Shown: positions 31,781-40,300 of the stretch, piece after piece
Position numbering within the stretch: the first letter of the stretch is position 1
Layout: each line of letters opens with the position of its first letter
Assembly (NCBI GenBank): GCA_017397175.1
Contig: JAFQKA010000010.1
Coordinates: 1 to 45,794 of the forward strand
Length of the DNA: 45,794 bases
Direction: 5' to 3'
Source of the DNA: Clostridia bacterium
GTDB taxonomy: Bacteria; Bacillota; Clostridia; Oscillospirales; CAG-272
Position numbers and translations under genes: made by a program
Notes under the pieces: model-generated
The model's input: only the letters and a program-made list of their open reading frames with translations
Database searches by the model: none
What the model was told of the DNA's origin: nothing

Positions 31781-33092
31781 ACCAATCCTTTTCACTTTCT
31801 ATGTGCGGCCTGTCGGCTTCGGGTAGATATTTTGCCAACATTCCCCGCACCTTGTTATCGACTACTGCCGTGACCTTTACGACCTCGGGGCCGTATTCCA
31901 CGTCCTCGACCACTGCGTTTTTGTAGAGCGTATTCAACGCTCCCTGCTCGGCGTTGGGAATAGTGAAAACAAGTCTGCGCTTGCCTTCGTTTACGATTTC
32001 TTCGATTCGGTTGACAAGAGCGTCAACACCCTCTCCCGTCACAGACGAGATGGCGAAAATGTTCTGCAATTCAAAATCGGGAAGGATAGGGAGCTTGTCC
32101 TTTGCGCGATCACGCTTGTTCAGCGCCAAAAGCATAGGCTTATCTCCTGCCTTCAGCTCGTTTATTATCTGATAGGTTACCTGTAATTGCTGAGGATACT
32201 CATCGTCCGAAAAGTCAAGCAGGATAAGGAGAATGTCGGCGTAAACCGCCGTGTCAAGAGTGGATTTGAATGCCTTTACCAGATGGTGCGGCAGCTTGCG
32301 GATAAATCCGACGGTGTCTGTGAGAAGAACGGGTGTGCCCGAGGGCAGCATAAACTTTCTCGTGGTGGGATCAAGGGTCGCAAAAAGCTTGTCCTGTGCC
32401 AGGATGCCCGCATCGGTCAGATAGTTGAGCAGAGTGGATTTTCCCGCGTTTGTGTAGCCCACGATGGCAATTTCGGGAATACCGCTTCGATCACGGGCGG
32501 CGCGCATAGTCTGACGGGTGCGGTCAAGCTCGGCAAGCTCCTCTTCAAGGGCAACGATTCGCCGCTTCAAGTGACGTCTGTCGCTTTCAAGCTTGGTCTC
32601 ACCGGGACCTCTCGTGCCAATTCCGCCGCCCAGTCGTGACATGGATTTACCCTTGCCCATAAGGCGTGGCGCTGTGTATTTAAGCTGTGCCAGCTCAACC
32701 TGAAGCTTTCCTTCGCCGGTTACGGCGTGGAGAGCGAAGATATCGAGAATGAGCATACTGCGGTCGATGACGCTGACGTCACCACCGATCCCGTCCTCAA
32801 GATTTCTGATCTGGGAGGGGGACAGCTCGCCGTCGTATACCACCAAATTTATATCGTTGTTCTTGCAGGCTTCGGCTATCTCCTCAACCTTGCCTTTTCC
32901 CACGGCTGTGGCAACGTCGGGATTTGGACGTGCCTGGGTAACCCGAATTACCGTTTCACCGCCTGCGGTGTCAACCAGTCTTTCAAGCTCGTCCAGGCTT
33001 TTATCTACTTCCTCGGGAGTGGTGCTTGGCAAAATCAATGCCACCAGCATTACCCGATTTTGCACCTCGGGATTATTTTCTATCAATTCCAT
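31779..33092 (-). CDS. hflX: GTPase HflX
   Basis: 437 residues from ATG 33092 (AAAGGAGG upstream); the 23-residue extension is rejected. The N-terminal HflX domain includes ERLVDTAGGETVIRVTQARPNP and VGKGKVEEIAE, a coiled linker (LKRRIVALEEELAELDRTR), and the G domain with P-loop GYTNAGKSTLLN, DTVGFIRKLPH and NKRD. HflX binds the large ribosomal subunit and splits stalled ribosomes under heat or stress. The C-terminal segment (VVEDVEYGPEVVKVTAVVDN) is present. Confidence 0.96.
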   Translation of the reverse strand: MELIENNPEVQNRVMLVALILPSTTPEEVDKSLDELERLVDTAGGETVIRVTQARPNPDVATAVGKGKVEEIAEACKNNDINLVVYDGELSPSQIRNLEDGIGGDVSVIDRSMLILDIFALHAVTGEGKLQVELAQLKYTAPRLMGKGKSMSRLGGGIGTRGPGETKLESDRRHLKRRIVALEEELAELDRTRQTMRAARDRSGIPEIAIVGYTNAGKSTLLNYLTDAGILAQDKLFATLDPTTRKFMLPSGTPVLLTDTVGFIRKLPHHLVKAFKSTLDTAVYADILLILLDFSDDEYPQQLQVTYQIINELKAGDKPMLLALNKRDRAKDKLPILPDFELQNIFAISSVTGEGVDALVNRIEEIVNEGKRRLVFTIPNAEQGALNTLYKNAVVEDVEYGPEVVKVTAVVDNKVRGMLAKYLPEADRPHIESEKDW

Positions 33093-33121
33093 TAGGTAAA
33101 ACCTCCTTTTTTGCGGAGAGT

Positions 33122-33176
33122 AAAAAAACAATAAGGGCAGGCATGTACCACAAAAGCACACGACTGCCCGTTGTTG
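33122..33176 (-). terminator. Terminator of rpmE
   Basis: On the minus strand CAACAACGGGCAG (33164-33176) pairs imperfectly with CTGCCCTTATTG (33129-33140), followed by T7. It separates rpmE from hflX. Confidence 0.8.
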
Positions 33177-33185
33177 CGAATTTGA

Positions 33186-33395
33186 TTACTTTGCGCTTGC
33201 CTGAAGTCTCTTCTTGAACTTATCAACCTTACCGCCGGCATCAACAAACTTCTGCTTACCGGTAAAGAAGGGATGGCACTTAGAGCAAACTTCAACCTTA
33301 ATCTCTCCGCCCTTTGTGGACTTAGTTGTAACCTTTTCGCCGCATGCGCAGGAAATTACAACCTCTTCGTAATTAGGATGGATTCCTTCCTTCAT
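33186..33395 (-). CDS. rpmE: 50S ribosomal protein L31, zinc-binding (C+) type
   Basis: 69 residues. Starts [20 protein letters not shown] with the zinc ligands Cys16, Cys18, Cys37 and Cys40 all present, followed by [12 protein letters not shown]. The full Cys set marks the zinc-rich form, replaced by a Cys-free paralogue in zinc limitation in some species; no such paralogue is in this window. Confidence 0.97.
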   Translation of the reverse strand: MKEGIHPNYEEVVISCACGEKVTTKSTKGGEIKVEVCSKCHPFFTGKQKFVDAGGKVDKFKKRLQASAK

Positions 33396-33435
33396 TATTT
33401 ACACCTCGCTTTACTGATATCCATTAACGAAGGAC

Positions 33436-33464
33436 ATTATAACATGATTTTTTATAAATTGCAA
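33436..33464 (-). promoter_or_regulatory. Promoter of rpmE
   Basis: TTGCAA (33459-33464) and TATAAT (33436-33441) are separated by 17 nt on the minus strand. Confidence 0.82.
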
Positions 33465-33556
33465 GAGTTTTTTCAAAAAAAATAAAAAAACTTCTCAAAA
33501 GCCCCATTTTTGTAAGATTTATGCAAAAATGCGGAAAATTGGCGACAAATTTCTGC

Positions 33557-33585
33557 TTGACAGAAAAAAAGATCCATGTTACAAT
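33557..33585 (+). promoter_or_regulatory. Promoter of the 75-residue orphan gene
   Basis: TTGACA (33557-33562) and TACAAT (33580-33585) are separated by 17 nt. Confidence 0.85.
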
Positions 33586-33641
33586 ATGTTCGTACTTAAA
33601 TGAGGCTACGGCTTCAAATATTTTTGGAGGATTTCAATTTT

Positions 33642-33869
33642 ATGTTAAAAACTATATGTGGCAAACAGTATGACACAGATAGCGCAACTCTTATCAAGAA
33701 GAAGACCTTTGGTGCTTACGGTGATCCCGCAGGCTACGAGGAGTCTCTTTATCAGACCGAGGCAGGTCTTTATTTCCTTTACGTAAACGGCGGTGCAGAA
33801 TCCGCCTATACCAAGGAGGATATTAAGAGAATGTCCAAGGCAAACGCTGAAAAGTGGCTTGCTGAGTAA
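33642..33869 (+). CDS. Small conserved-looking protein of unknown function
   Basis: 75 residues from ATG 33642, with GGAGG 11 nt upstream. An ATG-like start at 33600 would begin close to the transcription start and has no ribosome site. The sequence is soluble and moderately charged (AYTKEDIKRMSKANAEKWL at the C-terminus, a likely helix; two aromatic-rich strands before it). I do not recognise it. It has its own strong promoter and terminator, which makes a real, expressed gene likely. Confidence 0.8.
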   Translation: MLKTICGKQYDTDSATLIKKKTFGAYGDPAGYEESLYQTEAGLYFLYVNGGAESAYTKEDIKRMSKANAEKWLAE

Positions 33870-33873
33870 GGTC

Positions 33874-33911
33874 GAAAGAAAGAGGGCTGCGTTAAGCAGC
33901 CCTCTTTCTTT
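33874..33911. terminator. Bidirectional terminator, orphan gene / surface esterase
   Basis: AAAGAAAGAGGGCTGC-gttaa-GCAGCCCTCTTTCTTT is a 16-bp stem between convergent genes. Confidence 0.94.
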
Positions 33912-33916
33912 TGAGT

Positions 33917-36073
33917 TTATTTTTTCTTTTTCTTAAATATTGCAAGAAGAGCAACACCTGCCGCAACGATGGCGGCCGCTGCCGCGCCAATGATTATTGG
34001 CAGAGAGGATTTATTTTCCTTGTCTGTGTCGGAGGTGTCGTTGGTTTTGTCGTCATCTGTCTGAGCGGGCTTGCTGTCGTCGGGAGTGATTTCGGGTGTG
34101 GTATCCTCTGCTGTATCTGCGGTGGTGTCGTCGGGTTCCTCGCCCTTTACGACCTCAAACTTTATGTTCATGGCCTGTGCGTATTCGGCAGCGTAAGAGG
34201 AAGGCTCAACCAGGAGCGTAAGACCTGTGGGATCTGTATTGAATGCCGATTCGGCAATGTTGATTACAGACTTTGGAATCTGTATTTCGACGCCCGAAAC
34301 ACCCGTAAGGTCAAGCGCGTAAGCACCGACCGAGATAAAATCGCCGTCAAGAACGATCTTCTTTATCTGACGTCTCTTGCCAAGCCAGGGAGCTTCGTCG
34401 TCGGGGAATGCCAAAACGCCGCTACCCTTGACTGTAAGCGTGCCGTCGGTCAGATCCCAGTCGGAGATGACTGTTTCAAGGGAACAGTCAAAAGATACGC
34501 TGTAGTCTGCCTTTTTGTAGGTTGCGTTGTCCTTTATGTCACTTCCTCCGTCGTGGGTCTTGCCCTGACGCCAGGTGATCGAGAAATGACCTGCTTCAAC
34601 GTCCTTGCCGCGCGTCAGATTGTTGTAGAGTGCCATATTGCCGGTAGGGGGACAAGTTGTGTCGCCCATGCCCGCGGAAAGAGTTGTAGGGCACTTGATG
34701 AGCGTTGCGAGATTTGCCGTGTCGCAGTATCTGATACCGTCGCCCGCTGTGGGACGGAGGGTTGAGTGGATCTTATCCTCGTCTGTGTTTCCGTGTGTGT
34801 CGCACATCCAGGAGGAGCTTGCCGCGCAGCTTGTTACTTGAGGGCACAGCGCTGCCAGACCGAGAGCCATAAATCCGCCTTGGCTTCCGCCGCTGACAGA
34901 GATCTTATTGCCCTTTTTGTAAAGCCCCTTCCAGGAATCAAAGCAGCTCTGGATTTCTGCTTCGGTCATGGTTTCGGATTCAAATCCTTTTGCCAGAGCG
35001 CCGCCCTCTTCACCGAAGGCCTTTTCAAGGAAGCGGAGTGCTTGTACCTCGCGCAAAAGCACGTTACGCTGATAGCAGGTCTCGATATTATCGTTGTCCG
35101 TTGTGGTCATGCCGTAGCCGTTGACCCAACCCGAATAGTTTGTTTTGAAATCGGCGTTGGTCATTTCGGGCAGGAGATAGAGGGAATGTGCCAGAATGTT
35201 GATGCCGATATTGTCGCCGGGGTTGGTCTGAGGGTTAACAGTCTGAACGCCGTATCCGATAAAGCCGAAATTGAAGCCCAGAGAGCCGGGAGCCTTGTTC
35301 TTTGGAACGGTTATGTATGCCGATGCAAAGGTGGCACCGTCGTCGGGACCCTTTCCGGTATTGCCCGCGGGGCGCTTGATGTTGGCAGGGTTTCCGATAC
35401 AGTCGATATAAACTGCGTAAACGTCAACGCCGGGGTAGTTTTCTGCCTGGGTCCTTATCTTACCGTCGGAGGCGTAGAAGGATTCGACCTTTTCGATCTT
35501 GATCAGGTCGGGAGCGCACTCGTCAAGAAGCTCAAGCTGCTCTTTCCAGACCTGTTCAAAGTCGTCGGGTATCGGCTCGGTTGTGGTAATATTCTGAGCG
35601 TCAACCAGAACACCGCCCTGGAAAAGAGGCTTGTTCGACAGATAGCGGTAATCGGTGAGTGCCTTTCCGTTTTCGTCGCACACGTCGGCCTCAAGACGAA
35701 CGTAGCCTGTCTGATTCATTGTGGTAAATGTCACGGTAGCGTTGCCGTTTTCGTCGGACATAACGTAACCGCTCTTTTCATAATCCTTGCCCGCGTCACC
35801 CTTTACCGTGTACGCAAAGCCGGGCGCGGCTATCTTCTTTCCGTTCTCGTCCCAGAGAGCAAGAGTGAAGGTCACGGTCTCACCCTGTGTATACAAGACC
35901 ATGTTCTTGTCCGACTGACCTGTGATATAAACGCCGCTGTCGTATTTTCCTGTGGTCATCGGAATCGAGCGTAGGTCGAGAAGATTTGCGCCGTAAGAGG
36001 GAACGACAGCCGCCGTCATCAGCATGGCAGAGAGCAGAACAGAGCTGATAATTCTTTTGTTGATCTTTTTCAT
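33917..36073 (-). CDS. Surface-anchored acetyl-xylan-esterase-like protein with BspA-type repeat tail
   Basis: 718 residues from ATG 36073 (AAAGGA upstream). Layout: a signal peptide (residues 1-28, MLMTAAVVPSYGA), an Ig-like N-domain, then an AXE1/cephalosporin-C-deacetylase-like alpha/beta hydrolase with Ser397 in SGGSQGG, an acid-containing LSAGMGDTTCPPTGNM and His in VEAGHFSI. Next is a short BspA-like leucine-rich segment (GVLAFPDDEAPWLGKRRQIKKIVL, then IPKSVINIAESAFN), an acidic Thr/Asp linker and a C-terminal TM (IIIGAAAAAIVAAGVALLAIF) followed by five lysines. It is thus held on the outer membrane face of a Gram-positive cell and removes acetyl groups from hemicellulose. Specificity is inferred. 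Confidence 0.9.
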   Translation of the reverse strand: MKKINKRIISSVLLSAMLMTAAVVPSYGANLLDLRSIPMTTGKYDSGVYITGQSDKNMVLYTQGETVTFTLALWDENGKKIAAPGFAYTVKGDAGKDYEKSGYVMSDENGNATVTFTTMNQTGYVRLEADVCDENGKALTDYRYLSNKPLFQGGVLVDAQNITTTEPIPDDFEQVWKEQLELLDECAPDLIKIEKVESFYASDGKIRTQAENYPGVDVYAVYIDCIGNPANIKRPAGNTGKGPDDGATFASAYITVPKNKAPGSLGFNFGFIGYGVQTVNPQTNPGDNIGINILAHSLYLLPEMTNADFKTNYSGWVNGYGMTTTDNDNIETCYQRNVLLREVQALRFLEKAFGEEGGALAKGFESETMTEAEIQSCFDSWKGLYKKGNKISVSGGSQGGFMALGLAALCPQVTSCAASSSWMCDTHGNTDEDKIHSTLRPTAGDGIRYCDTANLATLIKCPTTLSAGMGDTTCPPTGNMALYNNLTRGKDVEAGHFSITWRQGKTHDGGSDIKDNATYKKADYSVSFDCSLETVISDWDLTDGTLTVKGSGVLAFPDDEAPWLGKRRQIKKIVLDGDFISVGAYALDLTGVSGVEIQIPKSVINIAESAFNTDPTGLTLLVEPSSYAAEYAQAMNIKFEVVKGEEPDDTTADTAEDTTPEITPDDSKPAQTDDDKTNDTSDTDKENKSSLPIIIGAAAAAIVAAGVALLAIFKKKKK

Positions 36074-36114
36074 ATGAGTCCTTTCCACCGAAATAAGATC
36101 GGATTTGGAGAAAT

Positions 36115-36134
36115 AATAAGTTGATAAACTTATT
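36115..36134. repeat. 20-bp palindrome at the esterase transcription start
   Basis: AATAAGTT-gata-AACTTATT lies directly after the expected start of the minus-strand transcript. It could be an operator or a 5' stabilising hairpin. Confidence 0.65.
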
Positions 36135-36142
36135 CTTCCGAT

Positions 36143-36171
36143 ATTTTACGCCTTTTTCCTCTCAAAAGCAA
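36143..36171 (-). promoter_or_regulatory. Promoter of the surface esterase
   Basis: TTGCTT (36166-36171) and TAAAAT (36143-36148) are separated by 17 nt on the minus strand. Confidence 0.68.
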
Positions 36172-36245
36172 TATGTTATTTATTTTTTGTTTAATATATA
36201 CAAACGGTTTTGTATAAAATACCCATGAAAGCGAGGTACGCAACT

Positions 36246-37610
36246 ATGATGACTGAAAAGTACGCGGAAATGCTGGAGTTGCTCCAAAACAAGCGGTATT
36301 CCGAGCTTATGCGGCAAATGGATACCTTGAATCCTATCCATTGCGCAGAATTTTTTGAGGAGCTTGAGCGACCGCAGCAGATAATGGTCTTCCGGATGCT
36401 CAAAAAGGATATGTCTGCGGAAATTTTCGCGGAGCTGTCACAGGAGACCATGGAAAATATCATTCGATCGGTCAGTGACAACGAGCTTTCCGCTATTATA
36501 GAGGAGCTTTTTGTGGACGACGCCGTGGATATGCTTGAGGAGCTTCCCGCAGGTATGGTAAAGCGTATTCTCAAAACGGTTAAGCCCGAGACCAGAGCTA
36601 CCATCAACCGTTTCCTCAGCTATCCCGAGGGATCTGCCGGAAGCATTATGACAGCCGAATTTATCGACTTCCGCCGAAATATGACGGTTTCCCAGGCAAT
36701 AGCCCACATCAAAAAGACAGGTGATGATAAAGAGACCGTATACGTCGGATATATTACCGATGAAAAGCGGATTCTTCAGGGCAGTATCCGAATTGAGAAA
36801 CTGCTTTTCTCGGAAGGAGACACGTTGCTTTCCGACATTATGAATACGGACTTTGTCTGCGCGGGCACTCACGACGATGAGGAAAGTGTGGCAGACACCA
36901 TCTCAAAATATGACCTTCCCGCACTACCTGTTGTTGACGCGGAGGGCAGACTGGTGGGTATCGTTACCGTCGACGATGCTATCGACGTTATCGAGGAAAA
37001 GAACACCGAGGATATGGAAATGATGGCGGCTATGACCCCTACGGATAAGCCGTATCTGAAAACGGGCGTTCTTTCTACGTTTGTCAAGAGGATCCCCTGG
37101 CTTCTTCTGCTCATGGTGACCTCAACCTTTACAGGACGCATAATTTCCGGCTTTGAAAGCGCGCTTTCTGCGTTTCCCGTGCTTATTGCTTTTATACCTA
37201 TGCTCATGGGTACGGGAGGAAACTCGGGAGGACAGTCCTCTGTGGCGGTCATTCGCGGACTTGCTCTTGATGAGATACGGCCCGCGGACGTCTTTTGTGT
37301 TGTGATAAAGGAATCGGGCGTGGCAATTCTTTGCGGTGCGGCACTGGCAGTCTGCAACCTGCTGAAAATAATGCTTATTGACAATCTTATCTTTCACATG
37401 AACGTCGGCACCGTGGCGGCTGTGGTTATCTCGCTGACGCTTTTTACAACCGTGCTTGTGTCAAAGCTCGTGGGCGGCGCACTTCCCATTTTGGCAAAGG
37501 TGACGGGGCTTGATCCCGCCGTTATGGCAAGTCCTTTTATTACAACTATTGTTGATGCCGTATCCCTGCTTCTTTATTTTGGATTTGCACAGGCAATTCT
37601 CATAAAATAA
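36246..37610 (+). CDS. mgtE: Magnesium transporter MgtE
   Basis: 454 residues from ATG 36246, preceded by GCGAGG; in-frame upstream ATGs at 36210 and 36225 lie at or before the likely TATAAA -10 box (36213-36218). Layout: an MgtE N-domain of short helical repeats (LELLQNKRYSELMRQMDTLNP, FFEELERPQQ), two CBS domains (ends at GIVTVDDAIDVIEEKN) and a five-TM pore with PMLMGTGGNSGGQSSV. The cytosolic domains close the pore when Mg2+ is high. The upstream gap is too short for an M-box riboswitch. Confidence 0.95.
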   Translation: MMTEKYAEMLELLQNKRYSELMRQMDTLNPIHCAEFFEELERPQQIMVFRMLKKDMSAEIFAELSQETMENIIRSVSDNELSAIIEELFVDDAVDMLEELPAGMVKRILKTVKPETRATINRFLSYPEGSAGSIMTAEFIDFRRNMTVSQAIAHIKKTGDDKETVYVGYITDEKRILQGSIRIEKLLFSEGDTLLSDIMNTDFVCAGTHDDEESVADTISKYDLPALPVVDAEGRLVGIVTVDDAIDVIEEKNTEDMEMMAAMTPTDKPYLKTGVLSTFVKRIPWLLLLMVTSTFTGRIISGFESALSAFPVLIAFIPMLMGTGGNSGGQSSVAVIRGLALDEIRPADVFCVVIKESGVAILCGAALAVCNLLKIMLIDNLIFHMNVGTVAAVVISLTLFTTVLVSKLVGGALPILAKVTGLDPAVMASPFITTIVDAVSLLLYFGFAQAILIK

Positions 37611-37613
37611 TTG

Positions 37614-37642
37614 TTGACATAAAAAAACAAAAGTGATATAAT
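37614..37642 (+). promoter_or_regulatory. Consensus sigma-A promoter of the kinase gene
   Basis: TTGACA (37614-37619) and TATAAT (37637-37642) are separated by 17 nt, starting directly after mgtE. Confidence 0.92.
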
Positions 37643-37672
37643 TTTATTCAAATCCAATACAGAGGTAAAAAA

Positions 37673-38506
37673 ATGGAAAAAGCTAAAAGAATTTTGACGA
37701 TACAAGACGTGTCATGTGTTGGTCAGTGCTCTCTGACCGTTGCCCTTCCCATCGTCTCCGCTTGCGGAATCGAGACGTCGGTGTTGCCGTCCTCGGTGCT
37801 TTCCACCCACACGGGCGGATTTGTAGGCTATACCTTCCGCGACCTGACCGACGATATGCCCTCAATTGAGAAGCACTGGATAAGCGAGGGCTTGAAATTC
37901 GATGCCTTCTATACGGGCTACGTCAGCGAAAGCCAAATAGACTACATTTTAAGTATAATGGACAGCTGTGCCTCCGACGGTGCTCTTCGCATCGTTGACC
38001 CTGCCATGGCAGATAACGGCAAGCTCTACGTGGGCTTCGGACAGGATTTCCCGAAGAAAATGGCGAAGCTCTGCCGTGGTGCGGATTACATACTACCCAA
38101 TCTCACCGAGGCTGCACTGCTTCTTGACCAGGAGCCTGTACTGTCGGGCTACGGAAAGGAATATATTGAGCTGCTTCTCCGTCAGCTTACAACGCTTGGG
38201 GCGAAGAATATTATTCTTACCGGCGTTTCCTTTGACGATAATAATCTGGGCGTTGCTACATATGACGGCAAGGAAGTAAAGTATTATTTCAATGCGAAGA
38301 TTCCCAGAATGTCCCACGGAACGGGCGACGTTTTCGCTTCCGCATTTACAGGCGCGCTCATGCGCGGCGCTGATGCGGATAAGGCTGCGGCGATTGCGGC
38401 GGACTTTGTCTGCGAAAGCATAAAGGCTACCCCCGAAGATCATACCTACGGCGTTTGTTTTGAGCGAGCAATACCCACTCTTGTTGACGCTATCGGAAGA
38501 ATTTGA
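37673..38506 (+). CDS. Pyridoxal/pyridoxamine kinase-like protein
   Basis: 277 residues of the ribokinase-like PdxK/PdxY family, which phosphorylates pyridoxal, pyridoxamine or pyridoxine. Signatures are TIQDVSCVGQCSLTVALPI near the N-terminus, PNLTEAALLL, KNIILTGVSFD, and the catalytic GTGD (Asp219 in SHGTGDVFAS). The form is the one often annotated pyridoxamine kinase in Clostridia. No other vitamin B6 gene is adjacent. Confidence 0.92.
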   Translation: MEKAKRILTIQDVSCVGQCSLTVALPIVSACGIETSVLPSSVLSTHTGGFVGYTFRDLTDDMPSIEKHWISEGLKFDAFYTGYVSESQIDYILSIMDSCASDGALRIVDPAMADNGKLYVGFGQDFPKKMAKLCRGADYILPNLTEAALLLDQEPVLSGYGKEYIELLLRQLTTLGAKNIILTGVSFDDNNLGVATYDGKEVKYYFNAKIPRMSHGTGDVFASAFTGALMRGADADKAAAIAADFVCESIKATPEDHTYGVCFERAIPTLVDAIGRI

Positions 38507-38516
38507 TATTTTCTCG

Positions 38517-38544
38517 AAAAAGCGTAACAAGTGTTACGCTTTTT
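38517..38544 (+). terminator. Terminator of the kinase gene, overlapping an ECF-like promoter
   Basis: AAAAAGCGTAAC-aagt-GTTACGCTTTTT is a 12-bp stem after the kinase stop. The same bases hold the -35-like GTAAC of the next gene, so terminator and promoter share sequence. Confidence 0.8.
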
Positions 38545-38549
38545 CCGTC
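38524..38549 (+). promoter_or_regulatory. ECF-sigma-like promoter, lipoprotein gene 1
   Basis: GTAAC (38524-38528), 17 nt, CGTC (38546-38549), then TTTATAAGTAGA. The same element recurs before the next two genes. AAC at -35 and CGTC at -10 is the usual pattern of ECF sigma promoters such as those of B. subtilis SigM, SigX and SigV. Confidence 0.6.
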
Positions 38550-38588
38550 TTTATAAGTAGATGAAGATACTGAAAGGAGGATTTCAAT

Positions 38589-40133
38589 ATGAAGAAGCTA
38601 CTTGTGATTTTGGTTGTTTTGGTGCTGTTGCTCACCTCCTGCACCGTAACTCGTCCGGCAGATGGGGATAAGCTGCCAATTAAAGATGGGAATACCACTG
38701 ATATAATCGCAGACAAGGATGACGAATCGTCAGCCGAGGTGAAAAAGCTCTCTTTTACCTCTTACAGCTGTTGGGCGAACTGGACCGATGACGAGAGGAT
38801 CATGCAGGGGATAGTCAATCCCGACACGGTCAGCCACGATTATCCAAGAACTCATTTGCCTTTGTACCGAATTGACAGCGTGGAGTCTCTTGAGAAATTT
38901 AAGACTGACTATGCCGATGTCTTTTCTTTGGATTATAATTATGACGGTATCCTCTGTTTTAATGAGCAAACCGCCAATAACGATGAGGCATTCTTTGAGG
39001 AGAACATAATCTTTGTTGTCTATATGGAGGCGGCAAGCGGTTCGTTCAGATACGAAGTTTACGGTGCTCAGGTCGTGGGAAAAACTCTTATGATTGAGCT
39101 CGTGCAGATCAATCCCCCCGAGACACATACCGACGATATGTCGGGTTGGCTTATAGCTCTTGAAATAGACAGGGAAGATATTGAGGGCTGCACCTCGTTT
39201 GATGCTGTTTATAATGGAATGATGCGAGACGCTTGGTTTGAAAACTATGAATTTATAGAGCCACCGTCCTTGACCGTCGCAAGTCCATACGGAGAGATCG
39301 AAGCAATACAAAGCGGCGCACATTGGTGGGGCGGAGAAATGGGAATGATAACCGACAGCGATTATCCCTATGCGGATGAATTTCTTGATAATATGAATTA
39401 TCTGCCCAATGCGGAATTTTTCGGAGAGGACGCGGTCATAGGAAAGCTTACCTTTGATTTTGCTCGGCAACCGGATAAAATATATATGAGCCGTTGGCGC
39501 ATCGGAGATGAGAGAAATCACGCGTCCCACTACGATATTGACGTCAGTGTGGATGACAAGGGGATTACGTTTCCTCTCAATACCTCAGGGTGTTATGCGT
39601 ATTCTTTGAATGCCACGTGGGAAAAGGTCGACAATGTGGGCGGCTCCGCATCGTATTATTTCTGCGTTGGCGACCGCGAGGGATATTATGATAAAACCTG
39701 CTCCCCACAGCTTTTCGTTGTCGTTCGACAGTTTGAGCTGAAGGCGAAGACGGTGTCCGACGGTTGGACTTATCCTTCGCTTGTAGGCATGGAAAATGTA
39801 AGGGAAAGCTCTGACATTTTGAGGGAATATCAGCTTGGAAACCTTCCGCTGATCTCAACCGATGCTTATGGTTACGGGCAGCAGGCAAAACTGATCTTTG
39901 ATTTTGACGGTGAGGTGCAGGTGGCGGTTCGTCGATGGAATATGGAAGCGGCGAAATATACCGGTTACGATGCGGCTTGTGAGAACGTAAAGGTCGATGA
40001 AAACATGACGATAGAACTTGAAAGAAGAGGAATCTACGTTTACGAGGTGACCGCCGTTTGGGAGATTTCCGATGGGGTTGGCGGCAAGATGACCTATGGT
40101 TTTTACGAAGGCCCTGAGACAACCCAATCATAA
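38589..40133 (+). CDS. Lipoprotein 1: paralogue family, two C-terminal repeat domains
   Basis: 514 residues with a lipoprotein signal peptide and lipobox LLTSC (Cys18). A low-complexity linker leads to an N-domain (SYSCWANWTDDERIMQGI, then NPDTVSHDY and LPLYRIDSVESLEKF) shared with lipoprotein 3. Two related C-terminal beta-rich domains follow. The first ends with FDFARQPDKIYMSRW and LNATWEKVDNVGGSASYYF. The second ends with FDFDGEVQVAVRRW and VTAVWEISDGVGGKMTYGF. The RW...Y.V.A.W....GG..(T)Y.F pattern occurs twice. I do not know a named function; the protein should sit on the outer membrane face. A strong AAAGGAGG ribosome site precedes the start. Confidence 0.85.
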   Translation: MKKLLVILVVLVLLLTSCTVTRPADGDKLPIKDGNTTDIIADKDDESSAEVKKLSFTSYSCWANWTDDERIMQGIVNPDTVSHDYPRTHLPLYRIDSVESLEKFKTDYADVFSLDYNYDGILCFNEQTANNDEAFFEENIIFVVYMEAASGSFRYEVYGAQVVGKTLMIELVQINPPETHTDDMSGWLIALEIDREDIEGCTSFDAVYNGMMRDAWFENYEFIEPPSLTVASPYGEIEAIQSGAHWWGGEMGMITDSDYPYADEFLDNMNYLPNAEFFGEDAVIGKLTFDFARQPDKIYMSRWRIGDERNHASHYDIDVSVDDKGITFPLNTSGCYAYSLNATWEKVDNVGGSASYYFCVGDREGYYDKTCSPQLFVVVRQFELKAKTVSDGWTYPSLVGMENVRESSDILREYQLGNLPLISTDAYGYGQQAKLIFDFDGEVQVAVRRWNMEAAKYTGYDAACENVKVDENMTIELERRGIYVYEVTAVWEISDGVGGKMTYGFYEGPETTQS

Positions 40134-40140
40134 GATGATG

Positions 40141-40300
40141 GTCGCTCTGCTTTGGCAAAAAAATGAAATTTTCGGGAAAAGTGTAACAACCTCTGCGCTT
40201 TTTCTGTCTTTATAGGTAGAGATCCCAATTTGAAACAGGAGGTTTTATGAAGAGATTACTTACAATACTTGCTGTTTTTGCGTTGCTTTTGGCATCATGC
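40141..40300 (+). repeat. Upstream-and-signal-peptide repeat, copy 1
   Basis: This stretch (promoter, ribosome site and signal-peptide codons to the lipobox Cys) is nearly the same as 42373-42538. Both share TTCGGGAAAAGTGTAAC, GTCTTTATAGGTAGAGATC, CAGGAGGTTT and ATGAAGAGATTACTTACAAT. Downstream of the Cys codon the two proteins are unrelated. Confidence 0.85.
40182..40208 (+). promoter_or_regulatory. ECF-sigma-like promoter, lipoprotein gene 2
   Basis: TGTAAC (40182-40187), 17 nt, TGTC (40205-40208), then TTTATAGGTAGAGATC. The flanking bases can also form an imperfect hairpin (GAAAAGTG with CGCTTTTTC). Confidence 0.6.

Noticed and set aside
34766-35974. 402-residue plus-strand frame
   Set aside because: Antisense to the surface esterase.
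36090-36245. M-box magnesium riboswitch before mgtE
   Set aside because: The start site lies within 25 nt of the ATG, and most of the gap is used by the opposite gene's promoter.
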